From assembly GCA_025084515.1 (NCBI GenBank), contig JAJAGP010000345.1, positions 1-64,000 on the forward strand: a stretch of 64,000 nt of DNA. Reading direction: 5' to 3'. The notes beneath the pieces are model-generated. The model saw only the letters and a program-made list of their open reading frames with translations. It was not told where the DNA came from and made no database searches. A program made the position numbers and the translations under genes. The stretch comes from Ancistrus triradiatus (lineage: Eukaryota; Chordata; Actinopteri; Siluriformes; Loricariidae). Positions 33,701-40,334 of this stretch are shown one piece after another (position 1 is the stretch's first letter; each line of letters begins with the position of its first letter).

Positions 33701-35979
33701 CTGACAAAGCATAATATTATTTTGTCATTTGTCTGATTGGGTTAACTTTATCACCTTTTAGGACATGTGAAAAACGTATGTTTTAGGTCACGTACGCCAT
33801 TTTCAGACATATAGTCAATTTCAAAAGTTTCAAGCACTGCTGTTACTGACTTTTAACTTAACTTTAACTGGTTTTAACTTCTTTCTCCATTTAGAAAATC
33901 ACCCTGAAGTTTGAGTAGGAGTGCCCAAACTTTTGTGTAAGCCTGTACAGTTAAGGCTCAAATAGTTTCCATGGTTGCAGAGTATTTACAGTTCTTTAGA
34001 ATCTTTTTCAGTAGTAGATCTTCAAACGGTTGAGAATAAATGATTGACTAAAAGTAGATGCTTTCTACCCAGCAGCTAACGCAGGGAAAGAACACGAGCC
34101 AGCGTTTCCGGCCACTGGATAGCACTTCTGACCCCCACCTACACATTAATGGCCAACCACCTGCACCACTATTGCGCCCTCAGCACAGAGCTGTGGTTCA
34201 GTTAGGAAAAGCCCGACCCATCCATGTTAATCACCAAACAGGTCAGTAGCACACTTTATCATATAGCATGGGGACCAAAAGTCTGAGACCACTAGTAAAA
34301 ATGATGCTGTTTTGAATTTAATACAATAAGTTCAGTTCTGTTTTTCAGCAGCAATATAATAATACAATGTAATGTAAAACACAAGTAGCTACTTGAAGAC
34401 CAAAGACCATGAACGAGTTGTGACTGTCATGGACTTTCCTTCGCAATCACCTGACCTAAACCCCATCGAGCATTTATGTAGGCACTTTATGACAAAGAAA
34501 GTCATGCTGGGAGATTATGGATTACCAATTCTTTTGGTGGAGGCCACACCAGCGCGAGGTTGCTTTTACCCATGTGCTAGGCATGTTAGTAAACCACGCA
34601 GTGAAGTTTAATATGTTTTAACAACGGAATCTGCATTCATACAGTAATGAGCAAAGTCATACTGTATAAGTGTTTGCTTACTATTATCACCAATTCTGTC
34701 CCCTATAGGTTTACAGAGCTCTATGGAATATATGATATGTAGGGGATAGTGATAGTGAACAAACTCACCTTGTTAAGCAGCAAAAAGGTGTTAAATAGTG
34801 GTAAAATATTATTGGTGTATTGGGTATTATCATGTTAACGTGTTATTAACACAATCTTTTGACAGCCCTACTAATAACAGAACTCTGAGTATTGGAAGGT
34901 GTAATGAGGGGGCTCTCTTAATGTGGTCAAACACAGACCCAGCCCTCACCCCGAGAAGCACTGGAGACTCAGGAGCCCCTGGTGAGGTGGAATTACACTG
35001 TCACCTGCACTTCAGGTGTTGGGGAACCTCAGAACCTGGATTTATTGGTGACCTTAACAGTGCCAGTAACCAACAGACAGACCTCACCTTGCCAGAGGTG
35101 GATTACAAACCAAAGTGGCTCAGTCGGTAGAGCACAGGTCTTAATTCTGAGCCTCTCCAGTTTGCATCCCACCTCTGGCAAACTGAGATCTGTCTGGAAG
35201 TCACAGAGTCACATTCTGTTTTACTGGTCAGCTTCTTTGGTCCACTGGAACGTTAAGTCAAGGTTTTGAGGTTACCCAATGAAGTTTGAGTTGTGCTTTG
35301 TGTATTCTGTGTCTCTGAGTGCTTTGGGGTGCCCCCACTTTACAGCAGGTACCTGAAATTAATCTGATCGTGACATTCTCACAACTGATCTACTGCTCTG
35401 AGAAAAATTAAGAGACCACTCCATTTTTTTTTAAATCAACATATATGGCAGCAAATTCAGTAATTCTAGTAAATTCCAACACACCTCATTCTCCTTAATG
35501 AGGTACTGATCAGATGATTACCTAAATCAAATATTATTTATTCAGGAAATGTACATGAAACGTGAAAGCCGTGATTGAAATATTGATTTCTGAACCTTTG
35601 GAAGTTAAAACATTAGTATTGTTTTGTTAAAAATTAATATAAATTTGTTTTCTTTGTATTATTTTTTGCATTACTATGGTGACCTAGCAGTTAAGCTACT
35701 GGATTATGGACCAGAAGGTCCAGGGTTCAAATCCCACCTCTGTCAGGCTTCCACTGTTGGGTCCTTGATCTAGAGTTTGTGTCCTCGTCTTGATTTTGTG
35801 ATTGATAACAGGAATATTGTGCTTCTTTTCTAAACCTCCCAGGATCAGCAGCAGATGCTTCCTTCAACCTTCCTTCCCACCTTAACAATGCTAAACACGG
35901 AGCCCAAACCAGGCAGCCTCAGCCCCTCCTCTATGTTACCAGCACCGGGGCTGTGGGTCATCGCACTCGCAAACACTGA
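10693..35979 (+). CDS. kif19: Kinesin family member 19 (18 exons, N-terminus missing)
   Basis: Eighteen exons read in one consistent phase and give about 980 residues that follow vertebrate KIF19 from the peptide MVVLMDPLEDPDDILRAHRS to the stop. The family moves towards microtubule plus ends and depolymerises them, and it limits the length of motile cilia. Visible motor motifs are the P-loop GPTGCGKT (split by an intron), switch I NQTSSRSH (17153-17176) and switch II DLAGSE (from 17261). Coiled coil follows (18960-24588), then a basic, serine-rich tail with SDDNLSSSTGE and RRKRRSRSFEVTGQ. About 40 N-terminal residues (start codon and first beta strand) must lie on exons outside the window or be absent from the assembly. 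One exon (24099-24384) carries several small indels. Introns are full of transposons. Exon borders: 10693-10803, 10960-11047, 12738-12874, 16354-16479, 17096-17290, 18419-18565, 18668-18790, 18960-19116, 21757-21931, 23177-23375, 24099-24384, 24467-24588, 24975-25138, 26810-26915, 27953-28076, 31690-32078, 34073-34241, 35843-35979. Confidence 0.93.
10960..11047 (+). CDS. kif19: kif19 exon: first half of the P-loop
   Basis: Starts EEVYRATTKG and ends AYGPT plus one base. Acceptor AAACAG, donor GTTAGT. The final residues GPT are the start of the Walker A motif, and the intron splits it (phase 1). Confidence 0.93.
11240..11530 (+). repeat. Fish interspersed repeat with TTGACTTGACTTGAC tail
   Basis: Contains GGTTTCTTCCTTATAACGTT, GCTGTTTTGAGTCAATG, GTGTTATAGAAAGAAAT and the 3' AACTTGACTTGAC tail. 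A reverse-orientation relative lies at 57750-57980, and a second tail fragment at about 11930-11970. Class not determined; it sits in kif19 intron sequence. Confidence 0.55.
11551..11872. mobile_element. hAT-type MITE
   Basis: Terminal inverted repeats CAGTGTTTCCCAACC and GGTTGGGAAACACTG enclose 322 bp without an ORF. The 8 bases on either side, ATATAGGC (11543-11550) and ATCTAGGC (11873-11880), match at 7 of 8 positions. Target duplication length and ends are those of hAT elements. Confidence 0.85.
12015..12290 (-). mobile_element. Tc1-like transposase fragment, decayed
   Basis: Resembles the inner part of the composite at 9668-10466 (shared GTGATATTACTGAATGCTTGG, GGAGGAAAGTC and AAAGCTTTAG blocks) and reads as transposase sequence only in broken frames on the minus strand. 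Confidence 0.5.
12300..12690. other. Intronic sequence without recognised repeat
   Basis: The part from about 12375 to 12600 has no repeat match within the window and several TAATCC/TTAATC-type sites (GATTTAATCCACTG, TTTTAATCACCTG). It is a second candidate conserved noncoding element. Confidence 0.25.
12738..12874 (+). CDS. kif19: kif19 exon: second half of the P-loop
   Basis: Completes the Gly of the P-loop and reads GCGKTYTMLGTDTEPGIYV to VSMSYLE. The Lys and Thr of GKT that bind nucleotide phosphates are intact. Acceptor TTCAG, donor GTAAGA, ending in phase 0. Confidence 0.94.
13050..13235 (-). mobile_element. tRNA-derived SINE
   Basis: Same family as 8489-8693 in reverse. The tail GTCATTTAGCAGATGCTC comes first and the tRNA-like head (GTCCAGTACCTTAACCG) last. 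The B box is altered (GGGTTTTGAACCC on the + strand). Confidence 0.85.
13236..14376. other. Intronic sequence, purine-rich patch at 13791-13880
   Basis: No exon or named repeat was found. A GA-rich stretch lies at about 13791-13880. A 12-codon scale search by eye for kinesin-like peptides gave nothing. Confidence 0.3.
14377..14397. repeat. Short telomere-like (CCTAA)n tract
   Basis: Reads AACCTTAACCCTAACCCTAA, about three units of the vertebrate telomere repeat on the C-rich strand. Too short to be more than an interstitial scrap. Confidence 0.6.
14409..14712 (+). repeat. Interspersed repeat, CATTCATTCACTTTATTTTCC family
   Basis: Fuller copy of the 2888-3213 family. It contains CTAGACAGGGCGCC, CTAAAACATGTCTTTGGAC, GGAGGAAACCCGGAGTACC and ACATGCAAACTCC, and ends with the GGGATTGAACCCAGAACC block. 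Confidence 0.6.
15421..16268 (+). mobile_element. Decayed Tc1-like element with a nested MITE
   Basis: Ends are GTGCAAAGGTCTTAGACCAC (left) and its inverted form GTGGTCTAAGACTTTTGCAC (right). A transposase fragment near 16008-16165 reads KEPLFQTGNRVNRLRHAKAH, then a WSDKSEFE block that holds the second catalytic Asp region of Tc1 transposases. The left part is split by the MITE at 15500-15837. Confidence 0.7.
15500..15837. mobile_element. 338-bp Tc1-derived MITE, nested
   Basis: Two long inverted arms, CAGTGAGGCAAAAAAGTAT at the left and ACTTTTTTGCCCCACTG at the right, flanked by TA on both sides. It is almost only the two terminal repeats of the Tc1 at 45362-46932 joined together, so it folds back on itself. 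Confidence 0.85.
16354..16479 (+). CDS. kif19: kif19 exon: motor domain
   Basis: Forty-two codons, phase 0 both ends, reading IYNEMIRDLLNP to EVSTVNARE. IYNE.(I/V)RDLL is the kinesin strand-helix signature after the P-loop region. Acceptor TGCTAG, donor GTTAGT. Confidence 0.94.
16480..17095. other. kif19 intron, nothing recognised
   Basis: AT-rich noncoding sequence between two motor exons; no repeat or RNA gene seen. Confidence 0.5.
17096..17290 (+). CDS. kif19: kif19 exon: switch I and switch II
   Basis: Sixty-five codons, phase 0. Switch I NQTSSRSH (17153-17176) and switch II DLAGSER (17261-17281) are both intact, so ATP hydrolysis residues are preserved. Acceptor TTTCAG, donor GTAAAG. 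Confidence 0.95.
17640..17998 (+). mobile_element. Copy of the palindromic MITE family
   Basis: Contains CAGTGACACTGAGGTGTTTA, CACACACTAACACACCACCA, CTACAGTCTGGAATTGTAGG and ends near GATTGGTGAGTG. The right arm aligns with 49519-49980, while the left arm is partly different sequence, so this is a longer or rearranged subtype. Confidence 0.6.
18105..18195 (+). mobile_element. SINE 3' fragment, degenerate
   Basis: GCTGTTGGGTCCTTCCC, AGTAAGCCACTTTGG and TTCTGCAAATGTAATG keep the order of the SINE body and tail seen at 8560-8690, without the tRNA-like head. Confidence 0.5.
18419..18565 (+). CDS. kif19: kif19 exon: motor domain helix alpha4-alpha5 region
   Basis: Forty-nine codons, phase 0: TQNRGQRLKEGAHINRSLLA to YRDSKLTRLLK. 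The HINRSLLALG and YRDSKLTRLL blocks are the microtubule-binding segment of the kinesin motor. Acceptor TTTCAG, donor GTGAAG. Confidence 0.95.
18668..18790 (+). CDS. kif19: kif19 exon: end of the motor domain
   Basis: Forty-one codons, DSLGGNSRTVMIAHISP to DRAKSIRTR. DSLGGNS and the TLTYA.RAK pattern close the kinesin core. The intron before it is only about 100 bases. Confidence 0.95.
18960..19116 (+). CDS. kif19: kif19 exon: neck and first coiled coil
   Basis: Reads VKRNLLNVSYHIAQYTNII then a heptad-like stretch DLRSEIQRLKKKIAEQ. This is the neck region after the motor. Ends in phase 1 before donor GTATTC. Confidence 0.93.
19117..20864. other. kif19 intron, unclassified sequence
   Basis: A 121-codon open frame on the minus strand (19636-20001) has no recognisable domain. 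The sequence around 20090-20560 looks like an old mobile element or LTR remnant, but no termini could be fixed. Confidence 0.3.
20865..21222 (+). mobile_element. 3' end of an RTE-type LINE with (GAA)n tail
   Basis: Same family as 7857-8262. The + strand encodes EGRLRWFGHVQRRDSGYIG and, after a frameshift near 21065, VNEDMQGVGVRVEDVEDRVR and KRLTRCGDP. The tail is a GAA microsatellite at about 21196-21221. 5'-truncated and inactive. Confidence 0.8.
21250..21481 (-). repeat. Interspersed repeat, reverse copy of the 2888 family
   Basis: GGTACTCCAGTTTCC, AAAGACATGCGTGTTAGG and the closing AAGAAAGTGAATGAATG are the reverse complement of the blocks at 14409-14712. Confidence 0.6.
21757..21931 (+). 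CDS. kif19: kif19 exon: coiled coil
   Basis: After completing an Ala codon it reads EVQAHSIQQSRAEMDQLREQ to IDTSKHLLTIA, matching the family's coiled-coil stalk (QLREQL and IDTS.HLLTIA are landmarks). Acceptor TTGTAG, donor GTGAGC, leaving two bases. Confidence 0.92.
22231..22757. repeat. Long polypyrimidine (C/T) tract
   Basis: About 525 bases that are almost entirely C and T on the + strand, with runs of six or more C. It lies inside a kif19 intron. It opens a 189-codon frame rich in Pro, Ser, Phe and Leu, which is an artefact. Such tracts can form triplex DNA or be polymorphic. Confidence 0.9.
23177..23375 (+). CDS. kif19: kif19 exon: stalk, charged region
   Basis: Completes an Asp codon and reads WEQERSRNRRKWQSERRKES, then an acidic serine stretch (KDESEKDSDTPESPPDS) and LVTLMAEQKKIRKQK. 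The order WKHEKS-like, EKDSDT and EQK.(L/I)RKQK follows KIF19. The acceptor AAAG has a weak pyrimidine tract; donor GTAATG. Confidence 0.9.
23462..23870 (-). mobile_element. Decayed Tc1-like element
   Basis: Starts with the terminus CAGTACTGTGCAAAAGTC. The minus strand reads, with gaps, the same transposase fragment seen at 16008-16165 (blocks TTTTTCACCCTGTTCCCC and AAAAAGTGGTTTCTTGGCTG). The right terminus is not seen. Confidence 0.6.
23880..24000. repeat. AT-rich low-complexity patch
   Basis: Dense TATAT/ATTATA sequence just upstream of a kif19 exon; no function inferred. Confidence 0.7.
24099..24384 (+). CDS. kif19: kif19 exon with clustered frameshifts
   Basis: The splice sites are fine (acceptor GTGCAG, donor GTGAGT), and pieces match KIF19 in different frames: LEQ at 24108, SQREVLGLLCKVHELAENRE (frame +2, from 24191), MQSHALLKDNVIRQKDVVVQ (frame +1, from 24259), then EIIQQQRQFIE (frame +2, from 24350). 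No single frame is open throughout; stops include TGA at 24134 and 24179. At least five one-base shifts are needed, some next to runs of G or C and some that cancel one another. Other exons are clean. Consensus errors in a GC-rich exon are more likely than true loss of the gene. Confidence 0.85.
24467..24588 (+). CDS. kif19: kif19 exon: stalk
   Basis: Reads HSLLVPPHLQELYDLYIREL to ALDKVTIHTLK. Acceptor CACAG at 24462-24466 preserves the family's residue count but is one base out of phase with the preceding, damaged exon. A second AG at 24472-24473 would be in phase but removes two residues. Donor GTGTGG. Confidence 0.88.
24975..25138 (+). CDS. kif19: kif19 exon: tail
   Basis: Begins EGSLPKIALPSRGRDPL and passes DSDQESVRTL. 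The SLPKI and DSD.ESV.TL patterns match the start of the KIF19 tail. Acceptor TTGTAG, donor GTAAAT, leaving two bases. Confidence 0.92.
25139..26809. other. kif19 intron with repeat fragments
   Basis: Holds a SINE tail scrap (about 25322-25360, reverse) and a complete SINE described separately. The rest, including a decayed Tc1-like patch around 25690-26380, shows no coding signal. Confidence 0.4.
25966..26130 (+). mobile_element. tRNA-derived SINE, internally shortened
   Basis: Head GGACTGTGGTAGCCTAGCAG and tail GTGTCTGCTAAATTCTG match the 8489 family. The B box and part of the body are missing. Confidence 0.8.
26810..26915 (+). CDS. kif19: kif19 exon: tail
   Basis: Completes a Ser codon, then DSNRVFKSSPHAKQIKNTVV and MTPPPIHINGHGNRE. 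The TPPPI motif is shared with the KIF19 tail. Acceptor CCACAG, donor GTGAGC, phase 0. Confidence 0.9.
26916..27952. other. kif19 intron, nothing recognised
   Basis: About 1 kb of AT-rich sequence; no exon, RNA gene or clear repeat seen. Confidence 0.45.
27953..28076 (+). CDS. kif19: kif19 exon: serine-rich tail
   Basis: Reads LLPSALEGALSYSLLSHSVS, then SSPESSENGTEAPLTPI. The SSP(E/D)SSEN motif is a KIF19 landmark. Acceptor CTGTAG, donor GTGAAG, leaving one base. Confidence 0.9.
28077..29698. other. kif19 intron, no named feature
   Basis: AT-rich noncoding DNA with short SINE-like scraps (for example GATATGGGCATCTGCTAAAC near 28540). A tRNA-SINE-like block with CTGGGGATTGATCTCCTC lies near 29340-29470. 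No exon was found. Confidence 0.35.
29700..30358 (-). repeat. Possible unclassified interspersed element
   Basis: A 660-bp block of purine-rich, GC-balanced sequence. It starts with an AGAGAGAGGGAGAGG run and ends GCCACAAGATGGCGACCAC followed by GGCATAACAG, which resembles ends of old fish mobile elements. No terminal repeat or ORF with a known domain was found, so the call rests on composition and is weak. Confidence 0.25.
30701..30746. repeat. (TA)n microsatellite
   Basis: About 23 uninterrupted TA units in a kif19 intron. Confidence 0.95.
31318..31505 (+). repeat. Interspersed repeat fragment
   Basis: Shares CCCAGTTCCTTCAAGTCTCC, GTTTCTCAAGTC and GGGTGCCCCTG with the block at 58440-58660. 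The two copies support a dispersed repeat of unknown class. Confidence 0.45.
31690..32078 (+). CDS. kif19: kif19 exon: long basic tail exon
   Basis: After completing a Glu codon, 129 codons run ERQKILRGVHSIAVKAARRR, SPELRHATSDDNLSSSTGEG and ARRRKRRSRSFEVTGQA. VKAARRRS and RRKRRSRSFEVTGQ are near-identical to the mammalian tail. The GGTGAGG at 31935 looks like a donor, but conserved coding continues past it, so it is read through. The true donor is GTGAGT at 32079. Confidence 0.94.
32597..33845 (-). mobile_element. Degenerate Tc1-like element
   Basis: Ends GTGGTGCTTGAAAATGACC and, inverted, TTTCAAGCACTGCTGT. The minus strand keeps scraps of transposase: RKRVVDAHQTGKGYKTISKE near 33430 and a block DKTKIELFG near 33140 where the catalytic region is damaged. 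Same family as 42699-44264, with deletions. Confidence 0.75.
34073..34241 (+). CDS. kif19: kif19 exon: tail
   Basis: Reads QLTQGKNTSQRFRPLDSTSD to KARPIHVNHQT plus one base. The acceptor is CAGCAG (NAGNAG), so a form lacking one Gln may also be made. Donor GTCAGT. Confidence 0.88.
34263..34530 (+). mobile_element. Tc1-like fragment
   Basis: Left end GGGGACCAAAAGTCTGAGACC, then an internal deletion, then transposase code VVTVMDFPSQSPDLNPIEHL. The DLNPIE segment holds the final catalytic Glu. The rest is missing. Confidence 0.7.
34900..35250 (+). repeat. Repeat cluster with a tRNA-like segment
   Basis: Contains GTGGCTCAGTCGGTAGAGCA (A-box-like) followed by TTTGCATCCCACCTCTGGCA (a decayed B box) at about 35115-35180. 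Part of a SINE different from the 8489 family; boundaries are approximate. Confidence 0.4.
35671..35768 (+). mobile_element. SINE, 3'-truncated
   Basis: tRNA-like head with GACCTAGCAGTTAAG and an intact B box GGTTCAAATCC, ending at TTGGGTCCTTGA. The LINE-like tail is absent. It lies shortly before the last kif19 exon. Confidence 0.8.
35843..35979 (+). CDS. kif19: kif19 last coding exon and stop
   Basis: Completes a Gly and reads SAADASFNLPSHLNNAKHGA to VTSTGAVGHRTRKH, stop TGA at 35977-35979. The TST and final R.K/RH residues echo the C-terminus of mammalian KIF19. Acceptor CCCAG. The opposite strand has ORFs of 106 and 125 codons, which are shadows. Confidence 0.9.
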
Positions 35980-36301
35980 GGTGCCCATTACTTCCCGACA
36001 ACCGGCAGCACTTGCACTGTGAGAAAGACTCAATGGCCCCAACGCCAGCACTAACATTACATTTTCCCAGAGCTTGAGCTCCCAGCTGGGATGGAGCCAC
36101 AGTTTCCTCCCAAGTAATGCTAAAGTGGCGTGATGGTGGAACGAAGAAAACCCTGCATATTCCATCTCCTGCGTTCTTTTCTGTATTTATGCTGAAGTGC
36201 TTGAAAGTTGTCCTTCGACGTGGAGGCATAGTGCTTTTAATCATTTGTAGAGAGTACGACGACTTGCTAGTAATATGCACTGATTGTTGTGAATAACCCA
36301 A

Positions 36302-36307
36302 AATAAA
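36302..36307 (+). terminator. Candidate kif19 poly(A) signal, proximal
   Basis: AATAAA about 320 bases past the kif19 stop, the first canonical signal on this strand. Confidence 0.55.
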
Positions 36308-37036
36308 AGACAACAGAGGGACATACTTATTTAAAGCCTAGTGGTTTTGACAGAGGGTTCAATTCCACCTCGAATGATTTTGGGTTTACGCTGCAATCAG
36401 GACTTGTATTATGTGATTCTCTCAGAAATCATGAAAAGCACCTTAAAAAAACTTTTATCAGTGTATTTAGGTTGAATGTTAGTCATTTTTTTTATGACTC
36501 CAGGCACATGTATAAGTCAGTTATATCCACAAGGGGAACAGTATATCTTTTTGCATAAGGCAGCGGTCCCTAACCCCTTCACTTTTGATGGGATGTTGAC
36601 TTATAGCAAGGGCTGCATCTACAGTATGTTCGTGCTGCAACTTGCAAGTGTTGAAGCCTGCAGAATGACAAGCATTGGAATAAGGAAAGCTCATTCCATA
36701 GTGTTCTCTGTGCTTCAGACACATAAAACTGAAACTGAGACATGAACGAAGCTTCTGTGGAAATAAAGAACCACTGCATCTCCTTTGCTGATGTTGATGA
36801 TAGTGTTAACTGTAAGTGACTAATAGGATTTTCCTTTTCATCTGCCACAAACTGGTACTTCAGCTGCATTTCTCTGTATATGTGTGTCTGTTATTAATAC
36901 AGTGACAAATAGTCCTGGATTCAAGGATCTTTTTAATCAACCTGCCTCGTCTTTTATGTTTGTGTTCTTTTGTGTACTTCTTTTTTTTCATATACATTTT
37001 CTACTCTTCATTTTGTACATTTTTTATTTGTATCCA

Positions 37037-37042
37037 AATAAA
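37037..37042 (+). terminator. Candidate kif19 poly(A) signal, distal
   Basis: AATAAA followed within 30 bases by the GT-rich TTCTTGTCTTGTGTATA, a good downstream element. It would give a 3' UTR of about 1.1 kb. Confidence 0.45.
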
Positions 37043-37149
37043 GCTGATTTCAAAAAGGCTTCTTGTCTTGTGTATATACAGTTTTTATGCATGTTTATTT
37101 CACTATGTTTCTAGCTGAAGCTCGGATGCCTTTTACCTAAGCTTGTAAC

Positions 37150-37470
37150 AGCTGGACACTCTGACATGGTGCCTAGCGTTGTTACCTCACAGCCCAAGAG
37201 ATCTATGGTTCGATTCCCAGCCCAGGCTCTGCCTGTGTGGAGTTTGCATGTTCTCCCTGTGTCTGCATGGGTTCTTCCAGGTTTCCTCCCAGCTTCCAAA
37301 GATGTGTTAGGTTAACTGGGGGTTTCTAAAGTGCCCCAGTGTGAGTGAGCGTGTCTGATAATGTGCATGAATTGGCACCCTGTCTAAGGTTGGTTCCTGC
37401 CTTGTGCCCTCTGCTGCCAGTTAGGCCCTGGTTGAGTGCCACTCTGAATTGGATCAAGCAGGTAGGGAAA
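37150..37470 (-). repeat. Interspersed repeat, reverse copy of the 2888 family
   Basis: Contains GGTTCGATTCCCAGCCCAGG, GTGTGGAGTTTGCATGTTCT, GGTTTCCTCCCAGC and GTTCCTGCCTTGTGCCC in the order expected for the reverse complement of 14409-14712. Confidence 0.65.
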
Positions 37471-38330
37471 TTTGCGTGCATGCCCAGACTGAGAAAACAG
37501 AAAATTTAAATCAGATTAAGGATATACCCTCCGCCCCAAATAAGCAGCTTAATCACTTTTTCTGCAAAAAACAAAACAAAACTAAAAGTAAGCAATAAAT
37601 AAATAAATAAATCTGAAAGTCTCTCGTATGTTGGTTGGTGTGAAAGAAATGTATTAAAGGGGGACTTTAATAACTTATTCGTTTGTTATGAGGAAAGCTA
37701 TGCAATAATCAAAGTTTGCATGACTGTTATATTGATAGTGCTTGAATTCTAAGCACAAATCTTTGCTCTATTTACAAAATATTAAGAGGTATTAGTAAAT
37801 AACATTGAACATACTGGGATAAAACACTACAGCGTTTCTCTTTATGTCTGCGTAAATCTCATTTTCAACAAACAATTCAGGGAAGCGAAGACAGATCCAG
37901 GTTTTTAAATGAATCAATGAATTAATTATTACTTTCAGCACTAAGTATGAGGCAAAATGTGGAATCGAATCTTCGACTCGATAAATTCCCAATTATCTGG
38001 AACGCAATTGTCAACTCCGAAATATGTGGAACCGAAGACTGCTTTGTTTTGCAAGACCCTCATATCTTATTATTCTTCGTTTTTAGAATCCGATCATTTG
38101 AGGAAATGGTGTGAAAACGACTCTTTTAGCTGACTCCTTCAATCAAATCGATTCTTTAAATGGATTTCCAACACCTGGAATCGGGTAAATGAGTAGAATC
38201 AACTATTTAAATCGACTCTAGAAATTCCCAGTATCTGAGGAAGAATTTAAATAGGAGTCGACTCCAAAATTTGTTGAACCGAACAGGCATACTGGACATA
38301 TGCTCCTATCGATAATGGGGGATAGAAAGG
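37471..38330. other. Intergenic, AT-rich; old inverted repeat-like sequence
   Basis: From about 37960 to 38290, phrases such as GAATCG, CGACTC, AATTCCCA and GGAACCGAA recur, suggesting a much decayed MITE or satellite. No gene signal. Confidence 0.3.
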
Positions 38331-38338
38331 TGCGCGTT

Positions 38339-38538
38339 GATTGGTCGGCGTCATACGCCCTGTTGGCTCTGTGGCTAGAGGAGGAGGAAGCGTCTTTGCT
38401 CTTTATACACTGCTGGAAGAGTGACTGTGTGTTTATTGTATTTACACTGAAGAGGGAATTGTCCGGTGTCTACGGCGTTGCATTCAGCAAGTGAAGAAAA
38501 TGTCCTAGAAGAAGGACATGCCTTAATGTACTTTATAC
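38339..38538 (+). promoter_or_regulatory. abca5: Putative abca5 promoter and noncoding first exon
   Basis: An inverted CCAAT box (GATTGGTCGG, 38339-38348) is followed by a TATA-like CTTTATACAC near 38400 and a sequence that ends at a strong splice donor, AC/GTAAGT (38539). That would be the 5' UTR exon, joined to the coding exon at about 40335. All of this is inferred from motifs; no transcript is visible. Confidence 0.4.
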
Positions 38539-38960
38539 GTAAGTGGGTTTGGGGGGAGAGAGCGTTCAATGCAGGACAGAGTCCAGTGTTTTGTCACTAG
38601 GTTAGCATAGCTGCTGTTACTACTACTAGGTTAGCTAGCATGACAGCTGGCGTTTACTCGCCAATTCTTCTAAATAAGGGCTTTATTTGCAGAGGTCGTG
38701 TTTCAGCACGAAATGCATGGAAACTGTGCAGATATTCTTTGCTACTTATTTCCCCAATTCGATATAGCTGCGCCTTTCTTATATTCTAGTGACTGAGGAA
38801 GTGGTCTGGGGTTGTACCCGCATGCCAAGTTATTTGTGGTGTCTGTGGTCACGTCACACACCTCACCCACGCCGTGTTACTGACTTTGTGCGCCTTTACA
38901 CTCAGTAGCCAGTTTATTTTGGGACCGTTACACCTATCTTGTGCTTAAACGGATGTATTT

Positions 38961-39110
38961 CAGTTTGGGTACCGGACTGTGAACCAGAAGGTCTAGTGTT
39001 CAAATCCCACCTCTGCCCAAGGTGCCACTGTTGGGCCCTTGAGCAAAGCCCGTAACCCTTGATTGCTTGAACTGTATCAGTTGTAAGTCACTCTGGGCAA
39101 GAGTGTCGTC
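38961..39110 (+). mobile_element. tRNA-derived SINE, 5'-truncated
   Basis: From GGGTACCGGACTGTGAACCA through the B box GTTCAAATCCC to GTAAGTCACTCTGGGCAAG; same family as 8489-8693. Confidence 0.8.
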
Positions 39111-39292
39111 TATCTGTCCATGGAGAGGCACCACCAACACATCACACCTGTCCAGGTATTTCTTGTGCTGTGACCATTCTCACCATAGGTCCTGACATTA
39201 TGGCGACATGTTGTGTATGTGCTCTTGCTTGAGAGTATGAGTGCACAAGTAATACCTGGTCAAGTGTGGATAGGATGTATTGATGCACATCT

Positions 39293-39363
39293 ACATTTGC
39301 ATTTACAGCATTTAGGAGATGTTCTTACCTGAACCCTGGACATTCTGGACCACAGTCCAGTAC
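39293..39363 (-). mobile_element. SINE fragment, internally deleted
   Basis: Tail TTTACAGCATTTAGGAGATG joined directly to head sequence GAACCCTGGAC and CACAGTCCAGTACC; the body is gone. Confidence 0.65.
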
Positions 39364-40334
39364 CAATAGTGAAACGCATCAGTTTAAGGACATGGTAGGT
39401 TTAACAGTCGAAAAATAAAGAGGCTACTGAGTGTAAATGGACACAAAACCACAAAAGAGTCTTGGTATACGTGACCACACTGACCACAAATAACTTGGCA
39501 TGCCTTTACAACTCTAGACCACTTCCCAAATCACTGTAATATGAAAAAGACACAGAAAAGAAGTGACAACGAATGTCTCCATGCATTTTGGGCTGAAACA
39601 CGAACTCTCAGCCTCAGCCAACTCGATCACACCTGACCAGGTATTACTTGGGCGGTGGATCATTCTCACCCTAGACCCTGATGTTATGGTGGAATGATGT
39701 GATTGTGCTTCTACTTGAGCAGTGAGGTGGGCATTGAAATGGTGTACGCTTACTGGCTTCTTTAAGACTGACCTACCTTGTTGGTTGGCTTGTAGGTGTG
39801 CCATGTGTGGGGCTGTGCTAAAAAATCAATACAGCAATATATCACAATATTTATTTTCACAATATACTACATTGATTTTCAGCTGATTAAAATTTTTTTT
39901 TTCCTGTTCTTGTAGATGTGGCAGTACAGTGTTTTGACTCAATTTGTCCGCTGAATTATTAATGTGATGCGATGTATTAAGATGGCTCAGATTGTACATC
40001 ATAACTTGTGTAGGGTTTTTATGTCTGAGATCATCAGAGCTCTTCTTAACCCTCTGTGGCTCTATGACCAAAGACGGAAATGGACACAGTCGACGGATAG
40101 ATGCCTGTTATTATTGTTATGATCTGACTCCAATATCACACACATAATAAACTGTGGGGAAAAAAATCTGTGACTGACACTGTATATAACCACAGATGAG
40201 CCACGGTCAGTAAGTGCTTGCTAGCAAAGTGTACCCAAATGTTTTGTTTTGACCCAATAAAATTTAATTCGGGTGCACATTTGCATTTAACGCTCTTTTC
40301 ATTGGGTTTAAGAGGACACTTTGTGACTTTTCAG

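Noticed and set aside
35845..36313. Two long minus-strand frames over the end of kif19
   Set aside because: Antisense of the last coding exon and 3' UTR; no known domain and no splice support.
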